From Bdellovibrionales bacterium (GTDB lineage Bacteria; Bdellovibrionota; Bdellovibrionia; Bdellovibrionales; UBA1609), in the NCBI GenBank assembly GCA_028819305.1, contig JAPPLY010000088.1, forward strand, positions 1-43,224: 43,224 nt of DNA, read 5' to 3'. The stretch's first letter is position 1, and each line of letters opens with the position of its first letter. A program made the position numbers and the translations under genes. The notes beneath the pieces were generated by a model. It had not been told where the DNA came from. It saw nothing but the letters and a program-made list of their open reading frames with translations, and ran no database searches. Below, one piece after another: positions 15,395 to 23,709 of this stretch.

Positions 15395-16984
15395 ATGATT
15401 AATTGGAATGATTTACAAAATCTGCACATTATAAGACAAACAAAAAATATTATTCATCGCTGGTGGAAAGTAGATCTATTAATTATAGATGAAAAAAACC
15501 TTTTAAACTATTCTGCCCATAAAGAAAAACTCCTGTTTCAAAACCCTTTGACAAAAGCTCTTTTTCAAAAAGAAGCTTTACAAGACTCCTTTTTTAAAAC
15601 CCTTCTTTTTATTCACAAGCAAAACTCACAAAATACAGGTCCCTTTCTGGAAAAATGGCCTGAAACAGGCTTAAATTTGTTTATCTCCCCCATTCAAAGC
15701 TGCTCTCATACGACCGGTTTTGTTGTAGCTATTGGATTTTTAATGGAAGCGGACTCTGAACTACTGTCCCAAAAAGTAAAAGATGTAAAAGAGCTTTGGC
15801 CTAAGATGGGTTTTTCCCAGGAATGGTCTATACAACATGAATCCTTTATTCCTCACATCCCCCCTCAGGACAAAAATCATTTTATAGATCTTATGCAACT
15901 AGCAGCTAAAGAAATTGCCGATATTCAAAATGAATTTATAGAAAAGAAACAAACCATAAATGAATTACCAAAATCCCATAATCCTTCCTACGGACACATG
16001 GTAGGCAAATCCCCCGTTATGCAAAAATTATATAATTTACTGGATAAGATAAAACACTCTCACAACATTATTCTAATTCAAGGGGAAAATGGAACGGGAA
16101 AAGAATTAATTGCCAAATCCATTCACTTTAATTCTCCTAGAAAAAATCAAGCCTTTATCATTCAAAACTGCTCCGCTCTAAACGACAATCTTTTAGAGTC
16201 AGAATTATTCGGCCATGTAAAAGGTTCTTTTACGGGAGCTTACAAAGACAAAAAAGGGCTATTTGAACTGGCAGATATGGGCACTTTTTTCTTAGATGAA
16301 GTGGGAGACACATCCCCCTCTATGCAAGTCAAACTTTTAAGAGTCATTCAAGAAGGCACCTTTTTTCCAGTGGGAGGCATAGAAACTAAAAAAGTGGATG
16401 TCCGTATTATTGCCGCGACCAATAAAAATCTTAAAAAGATGGTAGCCGAAGGCACTTTTCGTGAAGACTTATATTATCGTTTAAATGTTATCAATATACA
16501 AGTACCACCTTTAAGAGAGAGAGAGGAAGATATTACCTTCTTAGCCGAGTTTTTTATCAACCAATTCAGCCAACAAGTAAAAGTTTTCACTAAAAAAGCT
16601 TTAGAAAAATTAACTAAGTACCATTGGCCTGGAAATGTGAGAGAACTACAAAACGAAGCAGAAAGACTAGCGGTCTTCACCGGTAATGATGTCTATATTA
16701 AAGAAGAATCTTTATCCGATAAAATCAGAAATAAAGATAGTGATTCTCAAGTTATTTCTTTATTAAACACAAGTCATAACGGAAAAGTTATGAAGAAGGC
16801 TATTGCTCAACTGGAGCGTCAAATGATTGCCCAATGTTTAAAACAAGAGGGTTGGAACAAAACTAAAGTAGCTAAAAAGCTGGGTATCTCCCGGGCGGCT
16901 TTAGTTTCCAAAGTAAAGGATTACAAACTGGAAAAAAGAGCTTTAAAAAACCCCCTTCTTTTAAGAAAAAAAACCGGCGTATAA
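15395..16984 (+). CDS. Sigma-54-dependent transcriptional activator
   Basis: The N-terminal 180 residues are a sensor-like region without a receiver Asp pattern, perhaps GAF-like. The AAA+ domain follows: Walker A GENGTGKE near 230, the sigma-54 contact loop GSFTGA near 277, Walker B FFLDEVGD, then RIIAATNKNL and FREDLYYRLNV. The C-terminus has a Fis-type helix-turn-helix (KTKVAKKLGISRAALVSKVK). It opens promoters that use RpoN. The ORF track starts at 15359, but ATG 15395 has AAGGAG six bases upstream, so I use that start (529 residues). It is convergent with the AI-2E permease gene. Targets are not visible. Confidence 0.9.
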   Translation: MINWNDLQNLHIIRQTKNIIHRWWKVDLLIIDEKNLLNYSAHKEKLLFQNPLTKALFQKEALQDSFFKTLLFIHKQNSQNTGPFLEKWPETGLNLFISPIQSCSHTTGFVVAIGFLMEADSELLSQKVKDVKELWPKMGFSQEWSIQHESFIPHIPPQDKNHFIDLMQLAAKEIADIQNEFIEKKQTINELPKSHNPSYGHMVGKSPVMQKLYNLLDKIKHSHNIILIQGENGTGKELIAKSIHFNSPRKNQAFIIQNCSALNDNLLESELFGHVKGSFTGAYKDKKGLFELADMGTFFLDEVGDTSPSMQVKLLRVIQEGTFFPVGGIETKKVDVRIIAATNKNLKKMVAEGTFREDLYYRLNVINIQVPPLREREEDITFLAEFFINQFSQQVKVFTKKALEKLTKYHWPGNVRELQNEAERLAVFTGNDVYIKEESLSDKIRNKDSDSQVISLLNTSHNGKVMKKAIAQLERQMIAQCLKQEGWNKTKVAKKLGISRAALVSKVKDYKLEKRALKNPLLLRKKTGV

Positions 16985-17029
16985 TAGACATTCTCCGTTG
17001 GGTATAACAAAGATCTGTTTTATCAAGAG

Positions 17030-18097
17030 TTATAAAGTTCGGTTTTTAAACTGAGTAATATGTTCATATACAGCTAAGCTGGTTACTTTAAGAGCATTAG
17101 CTACAGGGATACTGATAATCATACCCAAGATTCCCATAAACTGACCCCCTAAAATAATCAATAAAACGACAGTGACGGGATGAAGGTTCACAATTCTGGC
17201 TACTAAAATAGGAACTAAAATACCCGCATCAATAAATTGAGCTATCAAATACACCCCTATTACTAAAGACAGATCCCATGCTTGATAACCATTTAATAAA
17301 GCAATAATCACAGCCGGCACACCACCAATAATAGGACCTATATAAGGAATCAAATTAGTAATAGCGGCAAATCCCCCTAATAAAAAAGCAAACGGAAAAG
17401 AGATAAGAGTTAAACCTAAAAAAGTAACCAGTCCCACAATAAAAGCTTCTAAAAACCGGGCACGTATAAATTGTCCTAACTGTTGATTAATTTGATATTG
17501 AAGATTTAAGACCATTTCAAAAACACTATTGGGCACCAACATCATAAAACGTTTAGATATTTTTTGACTATCCTTTAACATAAAGAAAGCTAAAAAAGGG
17601 GCTAATAACATGACACTCAAGGCTTGTAACAGAATAGAAGGCAGGTCTTTTAAAATCACCTGACTAAAATACAGTATCTGGTCTTTACTTTTGTTCTGTA
17701 AATGTACCTCTATTCCCAACCAGCTTTTTATTTTTAACTCCGCTGCTTCAATAAGGTTTAACAAACCTTCTGAGTAACGCGGCCACTCCGCTTGAAGATT
17801 ATTCACTTGCTGAGAAATTAAAGGAAAAGTCCATATTCCTAATAATCCAATTAAACTTATCCCTGTTAAGAATATAAAAATTAAAGCCATATTATAACTT
17901 AAACCCGCTCTTTCCAAAGGGGCTATGAGGGGACGAGCTAAATAGCTAATGACAAAAGCTAAAAGAAAAGAAATAAACAAATTATTTATTAAAAACAGGA
18001 CACTGCCAAGAACCGTCAAGAGACCCACAAAAACCAGAAGTTTTATAATATTGATTCGCTTTAGTCTTATTTTTTGTTCTGAAGTTAAGGACAACAT
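17030..18097 (-). CDS. AI-2E family transporter (PerM-like permease)
   Basis: 355-residue polytopic membrane protein. It has two N-terminal hydrophobic segments with the family pattern LAFVISYLARPLIAPLERAG, a central amphipathic region, and C-terminal helices with ITNLIPYIGPIIGGVPAVIIALL and VTVVLLIILGGQFMGILGMIISIPVA, both hallmark stretches. The family includes exporters of unknown or varied substrates (PerM, TqsA, Na+/H+ antiporters), so the substrate is not assigned. It lies 67 bp downstream of the cyclic-nucleotide-binding gene on the same strand. Confidence 0.88.
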   Translation of the reverse strand: MLSLTSEQKIRLKRINIIKLLVFVGLLTVLGSVLFLINNLFISFLLAFVISYLARPLIAPLERAGLSYNMALIFIFLTGISLIGLLGIWTFPLISQQVNNLQAEWPRYSEGLLNLIEAAELKIKSWLGIEVHLQNKSKDQILYFSQVILKDLPSILLQALSVMLLAPFLAFFMLKDSQKISKRFMMLVPNSVFEMVLNLQYQINQQLGQFIRARFLEAFIVGLVTFLGLTLISFPFAFLLGGFAAITNLIPYIGPIIGGVPAVIIALLNGYQAWDLSLVIGVYLIAQFIDAGILVPILVARIVNLHPVTVVLLIILGGQFMGILGMIISIPVANALKVTSLAVYEHITQFKNRTL

Positions 18098-18164
18098 ATT
18101 ATTTTTCTATATATATATAAAAGCTTTAAATTTTTAACTTAAACTAATAAAAACACCTTTTACT

Positions 18165-18671
18165 TTAATGATTCCTTGTTTGCTTAAATTGAGAAAGTTT
18201 TTCTCCCGCTTTTTGGAGGCGCTCTCCTAAAATTTCCGTCAGTTTCATTAAAATACGTATACCGGTAGAAGGATTCTTTTCAATGAGATTTAACAAGTCG
18301 GGGCGGAAAAAACCTAACAGTTTAGATTCTTCCGTAGCTTGAGCAGAAACATGATGATACCCCTCTTCCCTAGCCAGACATAGCTCACCAAAAAAATCCC
18401 CTGCCTTTAATTGAGAAATAACTGTTGATTCCCCACCTTGAGAGGCTCCATGTAAAATACCTACTTTACCACTAATAATAATATACATTCCCAGCCCTTT
18501 TCCCTCTTGAAAAATAAATTCCCCTGGAATAAAAGAACGGCGATGGACCATATGACTCAATATTCTTAATTCCTTTTTACTTAAGTCCTCAAATAAAGGG
18601 TTTTCCTTTAGAATCATTTCCACACTTTTTTCTTCTGTTTTAAAAAAGTTCTTCCACAAAAAATCAATCAT
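18165..18671 (-). CDS. Cyclic nucleotide-binding domain protein
   Basis: 168 residues with one cNMP-binding (CAP_ED) domain at about 25-145: LFEDLSKKELRILSHMVHRRSFIPGEFIFQEG, then GMYIIISGKVGIL, and a phosphate-binding cassette region GDFFGELCLAREEGYHHVSA. The usual FGE(L/M)..L...R..A form is partly changed (no Arg at the expected site), so ligand binding is uncertain. There is no C-terminal DNA-binding domain, so it is not a CRP-type regulator. It precedes the AI-2E permease gene and may act with it. Confidence 0.8.
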   Translation of the reverse strand: MIDFLWKNFFKTEEKSVEMILKENPLFEDLSKKELRILSHMVHRRSFIPGEFIFQEGKGLGMYIIISGKVGILHGASQGGESTVISQLKAGDFFGELCLAREEGYHHVSAQATEESKLLGFFRPDLLNLIEKNPSTGIRILMKLTEILGERLQKAGEKLSQFKQTRNH

Positions 18672-18728
18672 TATTGTTTTTCCTTTTTTAGGCTCGCAAA
18701 GAGCAGTAAAAGAGGGCTTTTTTACCCC

Positions 18729-18814
18729 TTATACCACACCGATATGGAAAAAAGTCCCCTTCAGAGCTTTTTTCCCTTTGGAAGACCAATAAAGAGACGA
18801 CCAGATAGGTATAA
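18729..18814. repeat. Family A repeat with intact terminal inverted repeats
   Basis: Begins TTATACCACACCGATATGGAA and ends CCAGATAGGTATAA. TTATACC and GGTATAA are a perfect 7-bp inverted pair bounding 86 bp. The interior has CCCCTTCAGAGCTTTTTTCC and AAAGAGACGACCAGA, shared with other copies. Confidence 0.75.
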
Positions 18815-18972
18815 AGTATTTCCTTTTTGCTGTTTTTATAAGCCTAGGATAACAAACACACTTATTTCAATATTTTTTTTATATTTTTAGGAATAGGGTC
18901 TTTAAAAAAACTGTTTTAATTTTATTTTCAGTTTACCAATCGAAACCTTTTGGATGTAAAGAACAATAACTC

Positions 18973-19090
18973 TCTTTTAGAAGAGAATAGAAGTTAAAAG
19001 GCTCAAACATGCGGTTTGCCACAGAGCAACCTTTGGTTGCTCTGTGCTCAAATCCGAACTCGCTTTTACCCCCTATTCTCTTCTAAAAGA
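18973..19090. repeat. Branched structured element, copy 2 (118 bp)
   Basis: The outer arms 18973-18990 and 19073-19090 pair perfectly over 18 bp. The inner hairpin CACAGAGCAACC-TTT-GGTTGCTCTGTG (19020-19046) has a 12-bp stem. The core blocks match copy 1 (2769-2881), but the paired positions differ: GGCT/AGCC in copy 1 is AACC/GGTT here, and the outer arms also change on both sides. Paired changes argue for selection on the fold. Confidence 0.75.
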
Positions 19091-19125
19091 AGTCCCTTTC
19101 TTATAAGATCATATATTTTTACTAA

Positions 19126-19212
19126 GTTTACCAATCAAAACCCTCTGGCTTTAGAGGACAATAGCTTTCTTTTAGTGTTCTAAAGTTTACCAATTAAAAC
19201 CCTTTGGCTTTA
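19126..19212. repeat. Family B repeats at the 3' end of the BatE-like gene
   Basis: Two tandem units start AGTTTACCAATYAAAACCC and end in GGCTTTA. The segment from TTTAGTGTTCTAAAG to CCTTTGGCTTTAA (19172-19212) recurs at 36938-36980 with one mismatch. The second unit supplies the stop codon and last residues (KAKGF) of the BatE-like protein. Confidence 0.75.
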
Positions 19213-19880
19213 AGAGGCAAAATAAAAGAGGTCTTTACCCAACCAGTTTTGGTTGGAGAAATTTGAACCTGGCTCCAGGTCTTTAATGGAGAGTTTTTTT
19301 CTCGCACTTTGACCAGAGTTCCCGCTTTCTGTTCAAACAAAACCGGAGCTTTAGAGTCCGGAGCGCTAAACACCTTGCAGGTTTTTATTAAGCTTCCATA
19401 ATTTTCAAACCGATGATAAAAATAGTAGGCGCTAAAAACATGTGCTATCACCCACAAAGATATTCCCAATGGAAACATCGCCCCGCTCTTTTTTTTAAAA
19501 AGAAGAAAAAGGAGTATAATCCAACTTAAAGCCATAAAAGCTAATAGCATATCTTCTGGTATCCACAGCCAAAAATATTTTTTATCTTCAACAGAATTTA
19601 AGGCCGCTCTTGTTTGTAAACTATAAGGATTTTTAAACAAAATCTGTCGCCAATAGGCTCGAGCCGGATCGGGGGCTTGCTTCTGACGATAAAAAGATAA
19701 AGCTAGGTTAAATCGCCCTGATTCGGATTCTGGATTTATCTCTAAAAACTCAGAAAACAAACGAGAAGCCTCCTCCGTTTGTCCTTCTTGTAAAGAAAGA
19801 AGAGCTTTAGAGAAAAGCTTATCTTGCGCTAAAGTCGAACTTATAAACAAAAAAAGCAATAAAGGCCAAAATTTTTTCAT
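19194..19880 (-). CDS. BatE-like TPR / SH3-domain membrane protein
   Basis: A signal peptide (MKKFWPLLLFLFISSTLA) is followed by two TPR-like units (QTEEASRLFSEFLEINPESESGRFNLALSFYRQ), two membrane segments near 107-150 (LLAFMALSWIILLFLLF; FPLGISLWVIAHVFSAYYF) and a C-terminal SH3-like domain (VFSAPDSKAPVLFEQKAGTLVKV ... GWVKTSFILPL). This layout resembles BatE of aerotolerance operons, but no batA/B/C/D genes are adjacent, so I call it BatE-like only. The last five residues, KAKGF, and the stop lie in a family B repeat and are the same as the end of AtpA. Confidence 0.7.
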   Translation of the reverse strand: MKKFWPLLLFLFISSTLAQDKLFSKALLSLQEGQTEEASRLFSEFLEINPESESGRFNLALSFYRQKQAPDPARAYWRQILFKNPYSLQTRAALNSVEDKKYFWLWIPEDMLLAFMALSWIILLFLLFKKKSGAMFPLGISLWVIAHVFSAYYFYHRFENYGSLIKTCKVFSAPDSKAPVLFEQKAGTLVKVREKNSPLKTWSQVQISPTKTGWVKTSFILPLKAKGF

Positions 19881-19934
19881 CCCCTTTTTATTTATCCGTA
19901 TTTACCTATAAACCATCAAGCTTTTTTCCATGAT

Positions 19935-19960
19935 TTATACCAGATAGGTTAGGAATCCTT
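19935..19960. repeat. Family A repeat head
   Basis: TTATACCAGATAGGTTAGGAATCC matches the family A 5' block and is near the RC of the 29268 end. It lies just past the stop of the small membrane protein gene. Confidence 0.55.
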
Positions 19961-19968
19961 TGCTCCTC

Positions 19969-20112
19969 CTATCCTTTTTCCATATAAAGTAAAAAAGGGT
20001 TTGAAAAACCTAAAAACTTTACAGGATCAACTGTTCTGGGAAAAAACCAGATAACGAAGCCCAAAAAAAGAGCACAAGCGACAATTAATATATCTTTTTT
20101 ATTCATTTCCAT
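19969..20112 (-). CDS. Small single-pass membrane protein, 47 residues (below ORF-track cutoff)
   Basis: A minus-strand frame reads MEMNKKDILIVACALFLG then FVIWFFPRTVDPVKFLGF and SNPFLLYMEKG. A basic N-terminus, one hydrophobic helix (ILIVACALFLGFVIWFF) and a short polar tail are typical of a small inner-membrane protein. The start could be 20112 or ATG 20106 (45 residues). It lies between the transaldolase and BatE-like genes on their strand, filling what would otherwise be an empty 264-bp gap. I do not recognise a family. Confidence 0.6.
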   Translation of the reverse strand: MEMNKKDILIVACALFLGFVIWFFPRTVDPVKFLGFSNPFLLYMEKG

Positions 20113-20144
20113 GCGAAAATAGGGATCGTCCAAATGAATATATT

Positions 20145-20783
20145 TTATAAACGTCCAGCCGACTTAAGAAATTGAGTTAAACCTTTATCTGTAAGAGGAT
20201 GTTGAATCATTTGCGAAAATAAAGCGGGAGGAATGGTGACCATATCCGCTCCTAACTCCGCTGCGGCCAAGAGATGGGATACATGCCGAACACTAGCCAC
20301 TAATACTTTTGTATCCACTTGATAATGAGAAAAAATATGTATCACTTGAGATACTATCTCCATTCCATCTATTCCTATATCATCCAACCTTCCCACAAAT
20401 ATAGATACAAAAGTAGCCCCTGCTCGAGCCGCCGCCAAAGCTTGAAGGGCAGAAAAACACAGAGTCAGATTGGTAGGAATATTTTCTTTACTTAAAATCC
20501 GGGTGGTTATAAGTCCCTGTTGAGTTAAAGGTAACTTCACTACCACCTGAGAATGCAGTCCCGCCAACTCCCGAGCTTCTTTAAGCATTTCTTCCGAAGA
20601 AGTGGAAAGAACTTCCGCACTCACAGGACCTTTCACCACCTCAGATATGGAACGAATAAGATGGTGATGTTCCTGCTCCACTTGAGCTACCAGAGTAGGG
20701 TTAGTGGTCACTCCATCTAAAGGAAACCACTGATTTATTTCTTTTATTTGATGAATATCCGCTGTATCTATAAAAAATTTCAT
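20145..20783 (-). CDS. Transaldolase (TalC / fructose-6-phosphate aldolase-like)
   Basis: 212-residue single-domain class I aldolase of the small transaldolase group. MKFFIDTADIHQIKEI and GVTTNPTLVA open it. The Schiff-base lysine is K83 in VVVKLPLT, and TNLTLCFSALQALAAARAGATFVSIFVGRLDDIG and VLVASVRH are the later barrel motifs. It moves three-carbon units in the pentose phosphate pathway; transaldolase versus fructose-6-phosphate aldolase activity cannot be told here. It lies 26 bp downstream of dapB on the same strand. Confidence 0.92.
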   Translation of the reverse strand: MKFFIDTADIHQIKEINQWFPLDGVTTNPTLVAQVEQEHHHLIRSISEVVKGPVSAEVLSTSSEEMLKEARELAGLHSQVVVKLPLTQQGLITTRILSKENIPTNLTLCFSALQALAAARAGATFVSIFVGRLDDIGIDGMEIVSQVIHIFSHYQVDTKVLVASVRHVSHLLAAAELGADMVTIPPALFSQMIQHPLTDKGLTQFLKSAGRL

Positions 20784-20809
20784 ACCTTAAGCTTTCTCTT
20801 TTTTCCTTA

Positions 20810-21505
20810 TCATGCTCTATACATATCTTCAAAGGAATAAAGCCCTGGAGACTTTTTTATCAACCATTTTAGAGCTTTTAAAGCTCCTTCTGCAAAAAGC
20901 TGACGGCTTAGGGCTTTATGTTCTAAAAGCACTTGTTCTTGAGGCCCTTTAAAAATAAGCCGGTGAGTACCAAACTCTCTCCCTTTACGAAAACTGATAA
21001 CTTTCAATTTTTTTCTAGCCACAGCCGGAAATTGTTTTTCCAGCTTTAAAGCGGTCCCGCTCGGCTTATCTTTTTTATCCTTATGATGAATGTCTTCTAA
21101 CAAAAGATCATAATTCGGCACAGATAAAGTCCTGATCCACTGCTTTATTTGCCAAATGCCCCAACTCATATTTTCCTCATAAAAAACAGGTATTTTTTTT
21201 CCTGCTTTTTTGAGATTGTTTTTTTGTTTATTACTTAAAGCGGTCGTGCCGCTAACCAAAGGACGGTTATTAAAAAGGCACCACTTCAAAGCTAAATCAA
21301 ATAAAACCGGAGAAGAAAAATCAACGACGCCCTGTACTTTTTTTTTATTCCATTGTTCAAACCCGGAAAGAGGAGGCGCCTCCTCTACCAAGGAAAACCC
21401 GGAATTTTTTTTATACACTAGCTCTTTTACAGCTTTTCCCATACGGCCAGTAGCCCCACTTAATCCTATACTTATTTTTTTATTTCCCTGGAATTTTTTT
21501 TTCAT
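20810..21505 (-). CDS. dapB: 4-hydroxy-tetrahydrodipicolinate reductase
   Basis: Second step of the DAP/lysine branch, reducing the DapA product with NAD(P)H. The N-terminal nucleotide site is IGLSGATGRMGKAV. VSGTTALS and YEENMSWGI follow, and the signature EDIHHKDKKDKPSGTAL holds the catalytic His and Lys. At 231 residues it is shorter than the common 240-270, with a compressed nucleotide domain (few residues between GRMGKAV and the FSSP/SGTT motifs), yet all key motifs remain. It lies 128 bp downstream of dapA on the same strand. Confidence 0.93.
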   Translation of the reverse strand: MKKKFQGNKKISIGLSGATGRMGKAVKELVYKKNSGFSLVEEAPPLSGFEQWNKKKVQGVVDFSSPVLFDLALKWCLFNNRPLVSGTTALSNKQKNNLKKAGKKIPVFYEENMSWGIWQIKQWIRTLSVPNYDLLLEDIHHKDKKDKPSGTALKLEKQFPAVARKKLKVISFRKGREFGTHRLIFKGPQEQVLLEHKALSRQLFAEGALKALKWLIKKSPGLYSFEDMYRA

Positions 21506-21633
21506 TCCCTTATTCTTTCCCTATTACAACTGTTTTGTTCCCTATATGTTTTTTTTTCTTAAAGCCTTTCATAATAGAAATTTATGCTACACTGATCCAG
21601 AAAAATGGTAAGTTTCATAAACCCTTTTTTCCG

Positions 21634-22551
21634 TTATTCTGATAAAAGTCCTACGCTTCGCAATTCCTTTTTCAGTTTTTTTGTTTCCTGTTCACTTAAA
21701 ACAACCAAAGGGCTTCTTAACTCCGCAGAATGAAACAAACCCATTAAATGCAAAGCCATTTTAATGCCAATAGGGTTACTTTCACAATAAATTCTCCTTA
21801 AAAGAAGCTTATATTTATCTTTATACTCTTTTAAAGCCTGCTCCTTTTTTTCTCCCTGCTTTATCATTTGAAAAAGTCGTTTCATCTCTTTTCCTAAAAT
21901 ATGACTAACAACAGAGACCACACCCTGAGCACCCAAGGCACAAAGGTCAAAGCAGGTGTCATCATCTCCACTGAGCAGTATAAAGTCCTTTCGGGTCTTT
22001 TCAATAATATTTTTTCCTAGTTCTCTATTCCCGGAAGCTTCCTTAATACCTTTAATATTAGGATGCAAACTCAATTCCACAATACTTTCCAAGGACAGCT
22101 CCACTCCCGTACGAGCAGGCACATTATATAAAAATAAAGGCAGTTCACTTTTATCCGCCAAAGTTTGAAAATGCCAAACAAGACCTCTTTGAGGGGGCTT
22201 ATTATAGTAAGGAACAACAGCTAAAACAGCATCCGCTTTCCATTCTTTTGCTTTTTTTATATTTTCCAAAGTTTTTTTTGTAGAGTTACCTCCTACTCCT
22301 AAAATCAAAAAAGCTTTTTGAGCTACCTTTCTTGTCCATTCAAAAAGTTGTTCCACTTCCTCTGGCAAAAGACAAGGACTTTCCGCTGTAGTGCCATTTA
22401 CAACAAAACCATCTATGCCTTGACTCACTTGAAAATGAAGGAGTTTTTTAAACGAAACAAAATCCAACTCTCCTTGAACAAAAGGAGTCGCTAAGGCGGT
22501 GATAATTCCTTGAATATCTTTTCTTTTTCCTTTTTCTTGAGTTCCATCCAT
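21634..22551 (-). CDS. dapA: 4-hydroxy-tetrahydrodipicolinate synthase
   Basis: Condenses pyruvate with aspartate semialdehyde in the lysine/DAP pathway needed for peptidoglycan. IITALATPFVQGELD starts the barrel, VVNGTTAESPCL is the substrate site, YNVPARTG holds the catalytic Tyr (142 from this start) and GIKEAS the Schiff-base Lys (170). The ORF track begins at a TTG (22596); I chose ATG 22551 because GGGAAGGGAA lies about 8 bases upstream and the length (305) then fits. With dapB and the transaldolase downstream it likely forms one transcript. Confidence 0.94.
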   Translation of the reverse strand: MDGTQEKGKRKDIQGIITALATPFVQGELDFVSFKKLLHFQVSQGIDGFVVNGTTAESPCLLPEEVEQLFEWTRKVAQKAFLILGVGGNSTKKTLENIKKAKEWKADAVLAVVPYYNKPPQRGLVWHFQTLADKSELPLFLYNVPARTGVELSLESIVELSLHPNIKGIKEASGNRELGKNIIEKTRKDFILLSGDDDTCFDLCALGAQGVVSVVSHILGKEMKRLFQMIKQGEKKEQALKEYKDKYKLLLRRIYCESNPIGIKMALHLMGLFHSAELRSPLVVLSEQETKKLKKELRSVGLLSE

Positions 22552-22649
22552 TATTAATTCCCTTCCCTCTTCTTTATCCTTATCATTTACAATCAAACTT
22601 AAGAGAAAAAAACAGATTACATAAGCCTTATGTGAAAAAAATTAAACAG

Positions 22650-22677
22650 GGTCGGTATATTATACCCATCGGGCCTT
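22650..22677. repeat. Possible family A fragment upstream of dapA
   Basis: GGTCGGTATATTATACCCATCGGGCC carries a family A-like head and an inverted GGTAT/ATACC pair. It is short and diverged. Confidence 0.35.
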
Positions 22678-22725
22678 ATTTTTCGTCATTTTCAAACCCG
22701 ATCAGTTTACTTAAAACTTCTAAAC

Positions 22726-23424
22726 TCAAGAATCTAAACCTAATACTTTACACTCATTGATATCTTTATCTGTATGCCCATCGAATAGAAATTTTATAGT
22801 AGATCGCTGAGAAGCAAAGTCCGACCATAGCTGAACACGATATTTATGAGTACCCTCTTTTTCATTGTATATGGAAGGGGAAATTTTACAGTTATTATCC
22901 TTATTATCATCCGTATTATCACAGATAGTTATAAGTAGGTCTCTCGTCGTAATTTTAAGAAAAGCCCATTGAGATCTTTTTATTCGTACACAATCAGGGC
23001 CTGTTGTCCAAGGTTGTAACTGAACGGAGTCTCTTCCTGAAGAGATTTGGAGTGTACTATCTTGCATATAACTATAAATAATATACTGAGCTTTTTCTTT
23101 ACAGCGACCCTGGACTAACCCAAAACCTTCTCTCTTTTTTTCCGGGGTTTCACATTCCGCTTGGCTTATCTCTGTAGCTTCTTCTGGTGTGCCTGGTGGT
23201 TTTTCCTCTCCCCCTCTATTATGACATTGATATGTTAAAGAGTTCCACATTCCTCCTTTAGCTTCACATTCTTCCGATGTTCGTACCAGCCCTTTTTCCT
23301 CACACCTTTTTTCTATTTCCTTCCACTCCCAATGCCCCTCTTTAGCCTCACACCTTTCTTTACTACCTTTCCCCCCACAACCTAGGAAAAACAAGGTAAA
23401 AATTATTATTGTCATTTTTTTCAT
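22726..23424 (-). CDS. Cys-rich lipoprotein of unknown function
   Basis: The signal peptide ends in the lipobox LGCGG (Cys 16), so it should be lipidated. The next 100 residues carry two clear copies of a C-E-A-K-x-G-x-W ... C motif (CEAKEGHWEWKEIEKRC; CEAKGGMWNSLTYQC) and a looser third (CETPEKKREGFGLVQGRC), suggesting small disulfide-bonded modules. The C-terminal half has four more Cys (DCVRIKR, ITICDNT, NNCKIS, NECKVL) and a beta-rich look. I do not know a function; a surface or periplasmic binding role is a guess. It stands alone between dapA and ftsK with gaps on both sides. Confidence 0.7.
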   Translation of the reverse strand: MKKMTIIIFTLFFLGCGGKGSKERCEAKEGHWEWKEIEKRCEEKGLVRTSEECEAKGGMWNSLTYQCHNRGGEEKPPGTPEEATEISQAECETPEKKREGFGLVQGRCKEKAQYIIYSYMQDSTLQISSGRDSVQLQPWTTGPDCVRIKRSQWAFLKITTRDLLITICDNTDDNKDNNCKISPSIYNEKEGTHKYRVQLWSDFASQRSTIKFLFDGHTDKDINECKVLGLDS

Positions 23425-23709
23425 AATTCATAAATTCTTTAAAGAAGTTCTTTTTTAACTCTATTTAATTGTTATCTAAATAGAAGGCTAAAGACAAAAA
23501 AATTATGTAAAAACTAAAATTGAAATGGAAAAGACAGACTATTGTACTGATTACAAAAATGGATTAGTACTGTATATTTCAAAGCTTTGTCTTTAAAAAA
23601 AGGATCTCGTTTTATACATTAAAAATGGATGATGGTCTTTTGAACATGGGTCATAAGAGGTATTACAGGTCCATCATGGAAAGAAGGAATGAATCAAAAA
23701 AGAAAGAGC
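23425..23709. other. 285-bp AT-rich gap, no feature recognised
   Basis: Between ftsK (3' end) and the lipoprotein gene start. I see no tRNA, no strong hairpin and no family A or B repeat. It probably holds the lipoprotein promoter. Confidence 0.5.

Larger units (their letters stand above)
18672..19193. repeat. 522-bp intergenic region filled by three repeat families
   Basis: No gene is seen. In order it holds a complete-looking family A copy (18729-18814), a family B copy (about 18932-18975), the branched structured element (18973-19090), and two more family B units (19126-19170 and 19172-19212, the last entering the next gene's 3' end). Confidence 0.75.

Noticed and set aside
21210-21611. 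133-residue plus-strand ORF
   Set aside because: Mostly antisense to dapB; Phe/Pro-rich composition reflects the complement of a Lys-rich gene.
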